A stretch of 64,000 bases of DNA from Rhodopseudomonas infernalis (GTDB taxonomy: Bacteria; Pseudomonadota; Alphaproteobacteria; Rhizobiales; Xanthobacteraceae): the NCBI RefSeq assembly GCF_022271405.1, contig NZ_JAJNAL010000013.1, positions 54,460 through 118,459 on the forward strand, given 5' to 3'. The position numbers and the translations under genes are program-made. How positions within the stretch are numbered: the stretch's first letter is position 1; the number at the start of each line of letters is the position of its first letter. Of the stretch, positions 18,307 to 27,385 are shown in pieces. The notes under the pieces are model-generated. The model was not told the origin of the DNA, did not search any database, and was given only the letters and a program-made list of their open reading frames with translations.

Positions 18307-19086
18307 ATGAGCTATTGGCGCAGGACGGAGCACGCGCGAACTATCATCGTGGTGCTGGCGGTTCTCGGTGCGATCTGGGAGTTGTCGGTCCACCTGTTCG
18401 GGATTCGCGCCTTCCTGCTGCCGGCGCCGTCGATCGTGATTGCCGATATCGTCTCCCATCCGGGGTTCTTCGGACGGCAATCGCTGTACACGCTCTACGT
18501 CACCACCGCAGGATTTCTGATCGCACTGGTCGGCGGCGTGCTGGCTGCCATCGCCATCGTGTCGTCGAGCTTCATCGATCGAACTTTCTATACGCTGCTG
18601 GTGGCGACCAATTCGATTCCGAAGGTTGCCCTGGCGCCACTGTTCGTGATCTGGCTCGGAACCGGCGGCGCACCGAAAATCGCAATCGCCGCCATCATCG
18701 CCATCTTTCCGATCGTGATCAACACCACCGTCGGCCTGCGGGCGATCGACAGCGACATGATCGACCTCGCGCGCTCGGCCAGAGCCTCACGGCTCGATAT
18801 CATGATGAAGGTGCGCTTTCCCAACGCGCTGCCGAGCCTGTTCGCGGGCGCCAAGATCGGCGTCTCGTTCGCGCTGATCGGCGCGATCGTCGGCGAGTTC
18901 GTCGCCGGCGAACAAGGGCTCGGCTACGTCATCCTCACCAGCCAGGCGACCTTCAACAGCACCCGCGCCTTCGCGGCGATCGTGGTGCTGGGCGTCCTCG
19001 GCACGATCATGTTCTTCGCCATCGAATGGATCGAGCGCTGGATGCTGCCGTGGCATGTCTCACAACGCGCCAACAAGGGACACTGA
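18307..19086 (+). CDS. ABC transporter permease (SsuC/TauC type)
   Basis: 259-aa inner-membrane permease with about six transmembrane helices, the first near residues 11-32. The EAA-like coupling region reads DLARSARASRLDIMMKVRFPNALPSLFAG, and the late motif VGEFVAGEQGLGYVILTSQATFN is diagnostic of the SsuC/TauC/NrtB branch. ATG at 18307 is chosen because it comes right after the ATPase stop. It completes the three-gene importer; a 119-nt gap then leads to the molybdenum hydroxylase genes on the same strand, which may be part of the same transcript. Confidence 0.92.
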   Translation: MSYWRRTEHARTIIVVLAVLGAIWELSVHLFGIRAFLLPAPSIVIADIVSHPGFFGRQSLYTLYVTTAGFLIALVGGVLAAIAIVSSSFIDRTFYTLLVATNSIPKVALAPLFVIWLGTGGAPKIAIAAIIAIFPIVINTTVGLRAIDSDMIDLARSARASRLDIMMKVRFPNALPSLFAGAKIGVSFALIGAIVGEFVAGEQGLGYVILTSQATFNSTRAFAAIVVLGVLGTIMFFAIEWIERWMLPWHVSQRANKGH

Positions 19087-19205
19087 TCCGGTGGCTGTTT
19101 CTCCTGTCGATCAAACCGAGCGCATCGTTTCCCGGCGAGCGCGGCAGCTGCAAGCGCCGTGACGAGCCACTTCAACACCTGGACCTCTGTCCTGCTGGAA
19201 CCTGC

Positions 19206-20075
19206 ATGAAGCCCGCCGCCTTCGACTATCAAGCCCCCACCACGATCGCCGACGCGTTGGCACTGCTGGAACGTCACGGCAGCGACGCTCGGCTGCTGGC
19301 CGGCGGCCAGACGCTGCTGCCGATGATGAATTTCCGCTTGGTGGCGCCCGAAGTGGTGATCGATCTCGGTCGAATTCCGGATCTCGCCTTCATCGAAGCC
19401 GACGGCAACCATGTCCGGATCGGCGCGATGACGCGGCAGCGCGCGCTGGAATTTTCGCCCGTCGTCGCGCGCCACCTGCCTTTGCTGCACGAGGCCGTCA
19501 AGATGGTCGGCCATCTCCCGACCCGCTCGCGCGGAACCATCGGCGGGTCGCTCGCCAACGCGGATTCGTCCGCGGAGATCCCGATGGTGCTGCAGGTGCT
19601 CGAGGGCGAGATGCTGGTGCGGGGGCCGCACGGCGAGCGGACCATCCCGGCGGCGGAGTTCGCCGTCGATGCGATGACCACAAGCCTCGCCGAACACGAA
19701 ATGCTCGTCGCAATCCGCGTGCCGGTGATGCCGCAGGGCACGCGGTTTGCCATCGAGGAATTCTCGCGGCGGCGTGGCGACTTCGCGATCGCGGCCGTGG
19801 CGGTGACGGTGCTGATGCAGGACGGTGTCTGCCGGAGTGCGAGACTGGCGACCGCCGGCGTGTCGCCGGTTTCGCGGCGCCTGCGCGAGGCCGAACAATG
19901 GCTCGAAGGCAGCACGCTCGACGCGGACGCGATCGGGCGTGCCGCACAGGCAGCCTCCGAGACCGTCGACCCGAGCGCCGATCGCAACGGCAGCGAACAG
20001 TATCGCCGGCACCTCACCAAGGCACTGACCAAGCGGGCGTTGCAGCGAGCCGCAGCTCCCCGACAATCAGCATGA
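19206..20075 (+). CDS. Molybdenum hydroxylase FAD-binding medium subunit (CoxM type), set 1
   Basis: 289-aa FAD subunit of a xanthine-dehydrogenase-family hydroxylase, passing electrons from the [2Fe-2S] subunit to an acceptor. FAD-binding motifs AGGQTLLPMMN (residues about 34-44) and TIGGSLANADSSAE (about 114-127) are conserved. The C-terminal CO_deh_flav_C domain is present (EEFSRRRGDFAIAAVAVTVL). Start ATG at 19206 gives the family-usual MKPAAFDYQAPTT. Order is M-S-L, as in cox/nic type operons. It is more divergent from sets 2 and 3 than those are from each other. Confidence 0.9.
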   Translation: MKPAAFDYQAPTTIADALALLERHGSDARLLAGGQTLLPMMNFRLVAPEVVIDLGRIPDLAFIEADGNHVRIGAMTRQRALEFSPVVARHLPLLHEAVKMVGHLPTRSRGTIGGSLANADSSAEIPMVLQVLEGEMLVRGPHGERTIPAAEFAVDAMTTSLAEHEMLVAIRVPVMPQGTRFAIEEFSRRRGDFAIAAVAVTVLMQDGVCRSARLATAGVSPVSRRLREAEQWLEGSTLDADAIGRAAQAASETVDPSADRNGSEQYRRHLTKALTKRALQRAAAPRQSA

Positions 20076-20101
20076 CGGCGTCACCGGCGGAGAGCAACAC
20101 G

Positions 20102-20608
20102 ATGTCGAAGTCAGTCGAAGTTCAACTCAGGGTGAACGGCAAGAACTGCCTGGGGCATTGCGAGTCCCGGACGCTGATGGCCGATTTCCTGCGCGACCAT
20201 CTCAACCTGACCGGGACCCATGTCGGATGCGAGCATGGGGTGTGCGGCGTGTGCACCATCCTGGTCGATGGCGAAGCGGTGCGCTCCTGCATCATGCTGG
20301 CAGCGCAAGCCAACGGCGCCGACGTCGTGACCATCGAAGGCTTGTCGCAGGCGGGCGTGTATCACCCCGTCCAGAAGGCCTTTCACGACCATCACGCCCT
20401 GCAGTGCGGGTTCTGCACGCCCGGCATGCTGGCCACCGCGATCGATTTTCTCAACACCAACGCCTCCCCGACCGAGCCGGAAGTGCGTGAGGCGCTGTCG
20501 GCCGTGCTGTGCCGATGCACCGGCTACCAGAACATCGTCGCCGCCGTGATGGCGGCGGCGGCGGCGATGCGCGGCGACGCCAAAGCGGGAGCGCAAGTCC
20601 ATGGCTGA
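20102..20608 (+). CDS. Molybdenum hydroxylase [2Fe-2S] small subunit (CoxS type), set 1
   Basis: 168-aa iron-sulphur subunit. The plant-ferredoxin type cluster ligands are in CEHGVCGVCTILVDGEAVRSC, and the second cluster ligands are in CGFCTPGM and CRCTGYQNI. All eight cysteines are present. It has no signal sequence, so the enzyme is cytoplasmic. The gene begins 26 bases after coxM and its stop overlaps the large-subunit start by eight bases. The C-terminus is alanine-rich. Confidence 0.93.
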   Translation: MSKSVEVQLRVNGKNCLGHCESRTLMADFLRDHLNLTGTHVGCEHGVCGVCTILVDGEAVRSCIMLAAQANGADVVTIEGLSQAGVYHPVQKAFHDHHALQCGFCTPGMLATAIDFLNTNASPTEPEVREALSAVLCRCTGYQNIVAAVMAAAAAMRGDAKAGAQVHG

Positions 20609-22949
20609 GACGCAAGGGTTCATCGGCAAGTCGGTCCCGCGGCGCGAGGACAAGCGGCTCTTGACCGGCAAGGGCGAGTTCATCGCGGATCTCAAGCTGC
20701 CGTCGATGCTGCATGCGGCTTTCGTCCGCAGCCAGGTCGCTCATGGCCGGATCAAGTCGGTCGATCTGTCGCGCGCATTGCAGTCTCCGGGCGTGGTCTA
20801 TGCGATCTCAGGGCCGGATCTTGCCAAGCTGCTGCCGCCGGTACCCGATACGCAACTGTCGCTACCGAAGAAATGGACCACGCGGGTCCAGCACACCTTC
20901 CTCAATCCGCAGCAGCCGCTGCTCGCCCACGAAAAGGTCCGGCATGTCGGCGAAGCCGTCGCGGTCATTCTCGCGGAGAGCCGCTACCTCGCCGAAGACG
21001 CTGCCGAACTGGTGACGATGGAGATCGAGCCGCAGCCTGCCGTGGTCGATCCCGAAGCCGGGCTGGCTCGCGACAGCGTCGTGCTGCACGAGCAGTACGC
21101 CACCAATCTGATCGGCGACTTCTCCATCGCCAAAGGCGATGTCGAGACCGCACTGGCGAACGCGCCGCATCGCATGAAGCGCCGGTTCTATCATCACCGC
21201 TATGCCGCGATTCCGATGGAGGGCCGAGGCGTCGCCGCCAGCTACGACGCACGCACGGATTCGATCAACATCTGGTCGGCCTGCCAGGTCATTCACTGGC
21301 TCCGCCGCGAAGCGTCGACCGTACTCGGCATGCCCGAAGCCCGCATTCGCTGCGTCGCGCTCGATGTCGGCGGCGGCTTCGGCGTCAAGGGTCACGTTTA
21401 TCCCGAAGAACTGCTGATCCCCTATTTGGCTCGCGAAGTCGGGCGTCCGGTGAAATGGATCGAGGATCGGCACGAACACTTCATGAGTGCCTGCCATTCC
21501 CGCGATCAGACCCACGATGTCGAGTTCGGCTTCGACGACGACGGCCGGCTGCTGGCATTTCAGGACGAGTTCATCGTCGATTGCGGCGCGTGGAATCCGA
21601 TCGGCTCCGGCATCGCCTACAACACCGCGGTGCATCTGCCCGGCCCCTACAAATTCGAACACTTCGGGGTTCGCTCGAAAATCGTAGTCACCAACAAGGT
21701 TCCGAACGCGCCGTATCGCGGCGCCGGCCGCCCCGAAGCGACCTTCGCGATGGAGCGGGTGATGGATCTGATCGCGGCCGAGCTCGGCATCGATCCGGCA
21801 GACGTCCGCATGCGCAACATGATCCCGGCGTCCGAGATGCCCTATCGTCTCGGCCTTCCCTATCGGGACGGCGAGCCGATCGTCTACGACAGCGGCGACT
21901 ATCCCGAATCGCTGCGCCAGGCACTGGCAGCGCTGGGAGGTGTTGACGCGTTCCGCGCGCGGCAGCGGGACGCACGGGCGCAGGGGCGATACCTTGGCCT
22001 TGGACTCGGATGCTACGTCGAAGGCACCGGCGTCGGCCCGTTCGAAAGCGCGACAGTCCGGATTGATCCGACGGGAAAGATCTATCTCGCCGGCGGCGCT
22101 TGCCCCCAGGGACAGGGCATGGAAACGATCTTTTCGCAGATCGTCGCCGATGCCTGGCAGGTTCAACCGGAGGACGTCGTCGTCGCCCTGGCCGACACCA
22201 GCGTGATCTCGATCGGCTTCGGAACCATCGCGAGCCGCAGCACCGTCAATCTGTCGGGCGCCATCCACAACGCCAGCCAAGCACTGCAGAAGAAAGTGTT
22301 CGCGATCGCAGCGGACGTGCTCGAATGCTCGCCGGCCGACCTCGAGCTGCGCAACGGCAGCGTCGGCCTCGTCGGCGTGCCGGGCAGAGAAATTCCCCTC
22401 GCCCGGATCGCCAAAGCGGCGATGCCCGGCTGGGACAACAAGCGACCCGCGGGCGTTTCAGCGGGGCTGGAAGAGACCGCTTACTTCGAGCCCCCGACCG
22501 TGACCTGGGCTTACGCGACACACGCCGCGATCGTCGAACTCGATGTCGAACTCGGCCGCGTCGAGATCGAGAAATACGTCATCGTTCATGACTGCGGCGT
22601 CGTTGTTAATCCGATGCTGGTCGATGGACAGATCCACGGCGGCGCGGTGCAAGGACTCGGCGGTGCGCTGTTGGAGGAACTGAGCTACGATTCGGAAGGC
22701 CAATTGCTGGTGGGGTCGTTCATGGACTATCTGGTGCCGGGCGCCAGCGACGTGCCGCATTTCGAGCTGAAGCACATGCACTTCCCCTCGCCGCTGAATC
22801 CCTATGGCGTCAAGGGCGTCGGCGAAGGCAGCGCGATCGCGCCGCCTGTGGTCATCGCCAACGCGGTCTCCGATGCGCTCTCTCACCTCAAGATCGAATT
22901 CAACTCGACGCCGATCAGGCCGGAACAGATCGTCGCCGCGTTCGGATAG
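20601..22949 (+). CDS. Molybdenum hydroxylase large (Mo-cofactor) subunit (CoxL/XdhB-like), set 1
   Basis: 782-aa molybdopterin subunit that hydroxylates its substrate with water-derived oxygen. The N-terminal Ald_Xan_dh domain opens with GKSVPRREDKRLLTGKGEFIADLKLP. The molybdopterin domain has LDVGGGFGVKGHVYPEE, and the catalytic glutamate is in GVKGVGEGSAIAPPVV near the C-terminus. The active-site loop reads APYRGAGRPEATF, not the CSFR-containing loop of carbon monoxide dehydrogenase, so the Cox name refers only to architecture. Such enzymes hydroxylate N-heterocycles or aldehydes. Neighbouring importers and pyrimidine-type genes favour an N-heterocycle. Confidence 0.92.
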   Translation: MAETQGFIGKSVPRREDKRLLTGKGEFIADLKLPSMLHAAFVRSQVAHGRIKSVDLSRALQSPGVVYAISGPDLAKLLPPVPDTQLSLPKKWTTRVQHTFLNPQQPLLAHEKVRHVGEAVAVILAESRYLAEDAAELVTMEIEPQPAVVDPEAGLARDSVVLHEQYATNLIGDFSIAKGDVETALANAPHRMKRRFYHHRYAAIPMEGRGVAASYDARTDSINIWSACQVIHWLRREASTVLGMPEARIRCVALDVGGGFGVKGHVYPEELLIPYLAREVGRPVKWIEDRHEHFMSACHSRDQTHDVEFGFDDDGRLLAFQDEFIVDCGAWNPIGSGIAYNTAVHLPGPYKFEHFGVRSKIVVTNKVPNAPYRGAGRPEATFAMERVMDLIAAELGIDPADVRMRNMIPASEMPYRLGLPYRDGEPIVYDSGDYPESLRQALAALGGVDAFRARQRDARAQGRYLGLGLGCYVEGTGVGPFESATVRIDPTGKIYLAGGACPQGQGMETIFSQIVADAWQVQPEDVVVALADTSVISIGFGTIASRSTVNLSGAIHNASQALQKKVFAIAADVLECSPADLELRNGSVGLVGVPGREIPLARIAKAAMPGWDNKRPAGVSAGLEETAYFEPPTVTWAYATHAAIVELDVELGRVEIEKYVIVHDCGVVVNPMLVDGQIHGGAVQGLGGALLEELSYDSEGQLLVGSFMDYLVPGASDVPHFELKHMHFPSPLNPYGVKGVGEGSAIAPPVVIANAVSDALSHLKIEFNSTPIRPEQIVAAFG

Positions 22950-23062
22950 TCCCCCGATGCCGAAGCGGCCGGATCTCACTCGTCCGGCGCCGCTCGCTCA
23001 GGGCCGCAGGACCCGCTGCGGCTGCGGCCCGCAGGCGTCATGCCGCACGGCATCAGCGGCGT

Positions 23063-23506
23063 TCAGCGCTGTACGATGGCGGCGAACTTCGTGAAGAATT
23101 CGTCGGCGAGCTTCTTCGCAGCGCCGTTGATCAAACGCTGGCCGAGCTGAGCCACTTTCCCGCCGACGTGCGCCTCGACCAGATATTTCAGCAGCGTGCC
23201 GCCGTCGTGCTCGGTGAGGGCCACCGATGCGCCGCCTTTGGCGAAGCCCGCGACGCCGCCCTCGCCTTCGCCGGAGATCTTGTAGGCGTTGGGCGGATCG
23301 AGATCGCTGAGCCTGACCTTGCCCTTGAACCGCGCCGACACCGGCCCGACCTTCATCTTCGCGACCGCGTCGAAACCGTCGTCGGTCCGCTCCAGCTGTT
23401 CACAGCCGGGAATGCACTCCTTCAGCACGGCCGGATCGTTGAGCCTTTCCCAGACCGTCTCCCGCGGCGCCTCGAGCAGATACTCGCCGCTCATCGTCAT
23501 TGCCAT
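23063..23506 (-). CDS. CoxG/SRPBCC-family carbon-monoxide-dehydrogenase accessory-like protein
   Basis: 147-aa SRPBCC-fold protein starting MTMSGEYLLEAPRETVWERLNDPAVLKECIPGCE, the standard CoxG opening, and continuing AKMKVGPVSARFKGKVRLSDL. CoxG proteins accompany molybdenum hydroxylases; in the CO system CoxG helps place the enzyme at the membrane. It is convergent with coxL set 1 (113-nt gap) and separate from it in strand, so it is probably expressed with the importer genes upstream at 23601-26341 or from a local promoter. It lacks the long C-terminal transmembrane extension of some CoxG proteins. Confidence 0.85.
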   Translation of the reverse strand: MAMTMSGEYLLEAPRETVWERLNDPAVLKECIPGCEQLERTDDGFDAVAKMKVGPVSARFKGKVRLSDLDPPNAYKISGEGEGGVAGFAKGGASVALTEHDGGTLLKYLVEAHVGGKVAQLGQRLINGAAKKLADEFFTKFAAIVQR

Positions 23507-23600
23507 CAATCAGGTCCTCAATCATGCGTCGAGAGCACCGTCCGCCCGGACGCGAGAGATCTTGCTCACGTCCCTCTCGTCGCGCGCGTTCGACGACTCG

Positions 23601-24695
23601 TCAGTCCAGCTTTGAGACGTCCGTCTTCTTGGCGTCGGCGATCACCGCCTGACGGTCGTAGCTGTTGGCATCCTTGACGAACTGGTTGGTGATGACGCGG
23701 TCCACCGGAACTGCCGCCGGCAGCACCTTCTGCGCGACGAAAAAGTCCACCAGTCGTTGCCAATCCGCCTCGATCAGACGACCATGCTGATCTTCCGTCT
23801 TCGGCGAATTCCAGATGCCGAGGCGCGCCTGATTGACGGCGACGCCCTCCTCCAACGCCGCCGCGGCGTCGGGATTTTTCGATTTCGCCTCCGGATAGTC
23901 CTTCCATGTGATCAGGACGGCTGCCTTCGGGTTGGCCATCGAGAAGTCGTATCCCTTGGCAACGGCCCGAGCGACACCGACCAGCATCTTCGGCCTCTTG
24001 GCGATCGTGTCGCTGGTGGCGAGCAAGCCAACGTCCGGAAGCGAGCGGATGCCTTCCGGCGCCGGTACCTCGCGCAGATCGAGCCCGGAGAATTTAAACT
24101 TGGCAAGCGCGGCGTCCCAGTACACCACGGCGTCGACGAATTTCTGGCGGACCGACGTCACCGCTTGCGCACCGACGCCGATCGGCAAGAAGGTAACGTC
24201 CGCCTGCGGATCGAGCCCGGCCTGCTGGACGAAAGCCTTGCCGAACGTCGTGCCGGCGCTGCCGAGCGACTGCACGCCGAGCTTCTTACCCTTGAGGTCG
24301 GCGATGGTCTTGATCGGACTGTCAGGCAGCACCGCAATGTGCCAGATGTTCTGATAGTAAAGGCTGTAGAAGTAGCGCACGTCGAGCTTGCCGGTCTGCA
24401 TCCCGACCAGCGCCTCGCCGGGCGACGCCGCGCCAACGTCGCCGTTGCCGGCGGAGACCTGGATCGCGGACTCGTTGGAGCCGCCGACGGCGATCAACGT
24501 CACGTCGAGGCCCTCTTCGGCGAAATAGCCCTTCTCCTTCGCGACCACGAACGGCGAGAACGCCTCGTCGATGTTCCTCACCGGGATCAGAACCCGCACC
24601 TTCTCCACTGCCGCGGCGGTCTCGACGCCGCCCAAGCTGACAGCGATACTCGCAATGGCGGCGACCACAATACGTCCGAAATTCAGGCCATGCAT
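23601..24695 (-). CDS. ABC transporter substrate-binding protein (NMT1/THI5-like)
   Basis: 364-aa periplasmic binding protein with a Sec signal (residues 1 to about 28, cleavage near VETAAA). The mature start VRVLIPVRNIDEAFSPFVVAKEKGYFAEEGLDV is the family opening, and GVQSLGSAGTTFGKAFVQQAGLDP forms the usual ligand-binding loop. The C-terminal DWQRLVDFFVAQKVL matches the late conserved block. It is preceded by GGAGAGA at ribosome-binding distance. It lies downstream of a permease and an ATPase on the same strand, giving ATPase-permease-SBP order, with a 33-nt gap to the permease. Confidence 0.9.
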   Translation of the reverse strand: MHGLNFGRIVVAAIASIAVSLGGVETAAAVEKVRVLIPVRNIDEAFSPFVVAKEKGYFAEEGLDVTLIAVGGSNESAIQVSAGNGDVGAASPGEALVGMQTGKLDVRYFYSLYYQNIWHIAVLPDSPIKTIADLKGKKLGVQSLGSAGTTFGKAFVQQAGLDPQADVTFLPIGVGAQAVTSVRQKFVDAVVYWDAALAKFKFSGLDLREVPAPEGIRSLPDVGLLATSDTIAKRPKMLVGVARAVAKGYDFSMANPKAAVLITWKDYPEAKSKNPDAAAALEEGVAVNQARLGIWNSPKTEDQHGRLIEADWQRLVDFFVAQKVLPAAVPVDRVITNQFVKDANSYDRQAVIADAKKTDVSKLD

Positions 24696-24728
24696 GACTA
24701 GTCTCTCCGATGCAGGATGACGGCGCGA

Positions 24729-25514
24729 TCAGGGAATCACCGGCGCGTCGCTGCGCCTGATCCAGAAGATGTAGCGGCGCGCGGCGTAGCGGGTGATCGC
24801 GTGCATCGCCAAGCCGATCGCGGACAACACGATCAGAACCGCGAACACGCCGGCCACGTCGAGGCTGAAATTCAGCGTCACCACCAGATAGCCGAGGCCG
24901 ACCTGAGCGCCGACGAATTCGCCGACGATCGCGCCGATCACGGCGAGCACCGCCGCGATTTCCAGCCCCGCGAAGATCAGCACCAGCGCCGACGGCATCC
25001 GCAGCCGCACCAGCGTCTGCCACTTCGTCGCCCCGAATGCCTTCATCATGTCGAGCTGATCCTTGTCGGTGGAATGGAATCCCGCGATCACGCTGACCAG
25101 CACCGGGAAGAAACACACCAGCGCGGTGATCACCACTTTCGAGGTGAGCCCGTAGCCGAACCAGATGATGAACAGCGGCGCGATCGCGACTTTCGGCAAG
25201 GTCTGCAACGCGACCAGATACGGATAGATCAGCCGCTCGAGCACCGGAATCAGCGAGATCAGCGCGCCCACGACGAGCCCCGCGAGCACGCCGAGAACAA
25301 AGCCGCTCAGGATCTCGAACAATGTCGCCCACAAATGCGGCCAGATCATTCCGCCGAACACCAGCGACTGCAGCCGGGCCGCGATCGCGCTGGGTGGCGG
25401 CAGCACCAGCTGCGAGATGCCGAACAGCCAGCAACAGCCTTCCCAGACAGAGACGAACAGCACCGCCAACAGCAGCGATTGCAACAGATGAGACGTCTTC
25501 CGGCTGAACTTCAT
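24729..25514 (-). CDS. ABC transporter permease (SsuC/TauC type)
   Basis: 261-aa permease. It has hydrophobic helices from residue 12 on, the coupling motif MMKAFGATKWQTLVRLRMPSALVLIFAG and the branch-defining VGEFVGAQVGLGYLVV. The start at 25514 overlaps the ATPase stop (ATGA). The C-terminal tail ARRYIFWIRRS is basic and cytoplasmic. It functions as the channel of the second island importer with the ATPase at 25511 and the binding protein at 23601. Confidence 0.92.
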   Translation of the reverse strand: MKFSRKTSHLLQSLLLAVLFVSVWEGCCWLFGISQLVLPPPSAIAARLQSLVFGGMIWPHLWATLFEILSGFVLGVLAGLVVGALISLIPVLERLIYPYLVALQTLPKVAIAPLFIIWFGYGLTSKVVITALVCFFPVLVSVIAGFHSTDKDQLDMMKAFGATKWQTLVRLRMPSALVLIFAGLEIAAVLAVIGAIVGEFVGAQVGLGYLVVTLNFSLDVAGVFAVLIVLSAIGLAMHAITRYAARRYIFWIRRSDAPVIP

Positions 25515-26341
25515 AGCGAGGTCGCCGTCATCGATTGCGCACCGAAGATCGCGCGGATGCGGTCGCACAGCTCGCCGAACCGCGGAGTAGCCATCGTGTG
25601 AAGACTGCGCGGGCGACCGAGATCGATGTCGATCACCTCAGAAATCCGTCCCGGCCGCGGCGACATCACCACCACACGGTCGCCGAGCAGGACCGCCTCC
25701 GGGATGCTGTGGGTGATGAACACCACGGTCTTGCGCTCCTCCGACCATACCCGCATCAGTTCCATGTTCATCGACTCGCGAGTCATCGCGTCCAGCGCGC
25801 CGAACGGCTCGTCCATCAGCAGGATGCGGGGGTTGCGCATCAAGGCGCGGCAGATCGCAACGCGCTGCTGCATTCCGCCCGACAATTCGAACGGGTACTT
25901 TTGCGCGAAGTCCCGAAGCCCCATGAATGCGAGCAGGCGCTCCGCCTGCGCGACCGCCTCCGCGGATTTGTCGTGCTTGAGCTGTGCGGGCAGCATCACG
26001 TTCGACAGCACCGTGTTCCACGGCAGCAACGTCGCCTGCTGAAACACCACGCCGACATCCGGGCGCGGGCCGGCAATCTCGGTGCCGTCGCATAGCACGA
26101 CGCCCGACGACGCGCGCTCCAGGCCCGCGAGGATCCGCAGCAGCGTCGTCTTGCCGCAGCCGCTCGGACCGACCACAGAGACGAACTCGTTCTCGCGAAT
26201 GGTGAGATCGATTTTGGTCAGCGCATTGACGATATCGCCGGAGCGGGTCGCGAACCTCTTCTCCAGGCCACCGATCTCGATGATCGGTCGCTGCTCCGGC
26301 AGAGCAGAAATCCCGCTTCGCAAAGGTTGAACAGCGGCCAT
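25511..26341 (-). CDS. ABC transporter ATPase (SsuB/TauB type)
   Basis: 276-aa ATPase. Walker A GPSGCGKTT is near residues 58-66; the Q-loop is VFQQATLLPWNTVLSN, the signature LSGGMQQR, Walker B ILLMDEPFGALD and the H-loop ITHSIPEAVLLGDRVVVMSPRPG. It is first in the importer operon, with the promoter in the 261-nt gap at 26342-26602 that contains a palindromic box at 26413-26428. Regulation by the adjacent TetR at 26603 is plausible. Confidence 0.93.
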   Translation of the reverse strand: MAAVQPLRSGISALPEQRPIIEIGGLEKRFATRSGDIVNALTKIDLTIRENEFVSVVGPSGCGKTTLLRILAGLERASSGVVLCDGTEIAGPRPDVGVVFQQATLLPWNTVLSNVMLPAQLKHDKSAEAVAQAERLLAFMGLRDFAQKYPFELSGGMQQRVAICRALMRNPRILLMDEPFGALDAMTRESMNMELMRVWSEERKTVVFITHSIPEAVLLGDRVVVMSPRPGRISEVIDIDLGRPRSLHTMATPRFGELCDRIRAIFGAQSMTATSL

Positions 26342-26412
26342 CGTGAGTTCCTGCGATGCGTTGGAGCCGACCGAACCAAATACAAGGCTCGCTTTCGCGC
26401 GAGCGAGCCTTG

Positions 26413-26428
26413 TTAACTATTCAGTTAA
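26413..26428. promoter_or_regulatory. Palindromic operator-like site upstream of the second importer operon
   Basis: TTAACTATTCAGTTAA matches the island box at 14 of 16 positions, with the symmetrical G/C pair changed to A/T. A second half-like stretch, TTGTCTAGTCAA, lies 16 bases away at 26445-26456. Both sit 72 to 115 bases upstream of the ATPase start at 26341. Confidence 0.55.
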
Positions 26429-26602
26429 CTGTCATTCGCAGAACTTGTCTAGTCAAAAGTCTTACTTCGAAGGCATGTATCAAGCGTGCATCGAATCTGG
26501 GCAGCGGCTGCTAATTCGAACGCCGCGCGGCGCGCACGGCGTCACAGTCGCATGCCAAAGCGGCTATGCGCCGCACAGGCCGCATTCATGTGCGTTGAAA
26601 GA

Positions 26603-27310
26603 CTACGCGTCCGCGTCGGACGTCGCGCGTTGCCGCATCACGGCTGTCTTCGGCGCGGTCGTGCTCGGCACTTCTGCTGTGCAGTACAGCAGCACGATGT
26701 TGCCGACGTGTTCGACCCAGGTCTTGCGCGAGGCTGCCGAGGCGAGATCCTTGCCCAGCGCGATTTCGAGCGTGTAGCGGTTGGACAGATAATGATAACA
26801 AAGCGACGACAGCGTCATGTAGACGACCGCCGAGTCGAGCGCCGGCCGGAACACGCCTTCCACCCGGCCGCGTTCGAGGATGAAGCTGATCGTTTCCACC
26901 AGCGGATTGTAGAGATCGCGGATGCGCTTGGATTTTCGCAGGAACCGGCCGCGCTGCTTGTTCTCTTCGTTCATCAGCCGGATCGCGTTCGGATTGCTCT
27001 CGAGCGCCTGGAAGGTGTGTTCGACGAGTTGCCTCATCGCCAGGATCGGGTCATGGGCGCGGACGGACAGCTCGCGCTGCTGGTCGCGCACCTCCTCGTA
27101 CATCCGCTCCAGCGCCGCGACGAACAGCCCTTCCTTCGACTTGAAGTAGTAATACAGCATGTTCTTGCTGACCTTGGATCGCTCCGCGATCCGGTCGACC
27201 CGCGCGCCGTCGAAGCCGGTGCGAGCGAATTCCTCCATGGCGAGCTTGAGTATCTTCTCGCGAACGCGAGCCGGATCGCTGCTTCTGCGCGCCAAGCCGT
27301 TATCCTCCAT
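26603..27310 (-). CDS. TetR-family transcriptional regulator (RutR-like), copy 1
   Basis: 235-aa repressor. The N-terminal HTH spans about residues 15-62 (ILKLAMEEFARTGFDGARVDRIAERS then KVSKNMLYYYFKSKEGLF). The recognition-helix region VSKNMLYYYF resembles that of RutR (VSKTNLLYYF). The C-terminal ligand domain has YHYLSNRYTLEIALG near residue 190. ATG at 27310 is preferred because the in-frame extension upstream to 27379 is not family-like. The second island regulator at 44737 shares the domain layout and the SKN-YYF and YHxLSNRYTL motifs. It is flanked by coxL set 2 and the importer, and the repeated TTGAC-N6-GTCAA boxes are its probable targets. Confidence 0.88.
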   Translation of the reverse strand: MEDNGLARRSSDPARVREKILKLAMEEFARTGFDGARVDRIAERSKVSKNMLYYYFKSKEGLFVAALERMYEEVRDQQRELSVRAHDPILAMRQLVEHTFQALESNPNAIRLMNEENKQRGRFLRKSKRIRDLYNPLVETISFILERGRVEGVFRPALDSAVVYMTLSSLCYHYLSNRYTLEIALGKDLASAASRKTWVEHVGNIVLLYCTAEVPSTTAPKTAVMRQRATSDADA

Positions 27311-27385
27311 GGCCGAGCGGCGGCCGAAATAGGCCGCCCTGCCCGTCTGCAAATATGCTGGGCCGAGAGGAAAAATCAATCGAAC

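Noticed and set aside
19206..22949. Carbon monoxide dehydrogenase (coxMSL) as the function of the molybdenum hydroxylase sets
   Set aside because: The large subunits lack the CSFR-containing loop of CO dehydrogenase, and no coxDEF maturation genes were seen nearby.
23063..23506. CoxG as part of the set 1 hydroxylase operon
   Set aside because: It lies on the opposite strand and converges on coxL set 1, so it cannot share that transcript.
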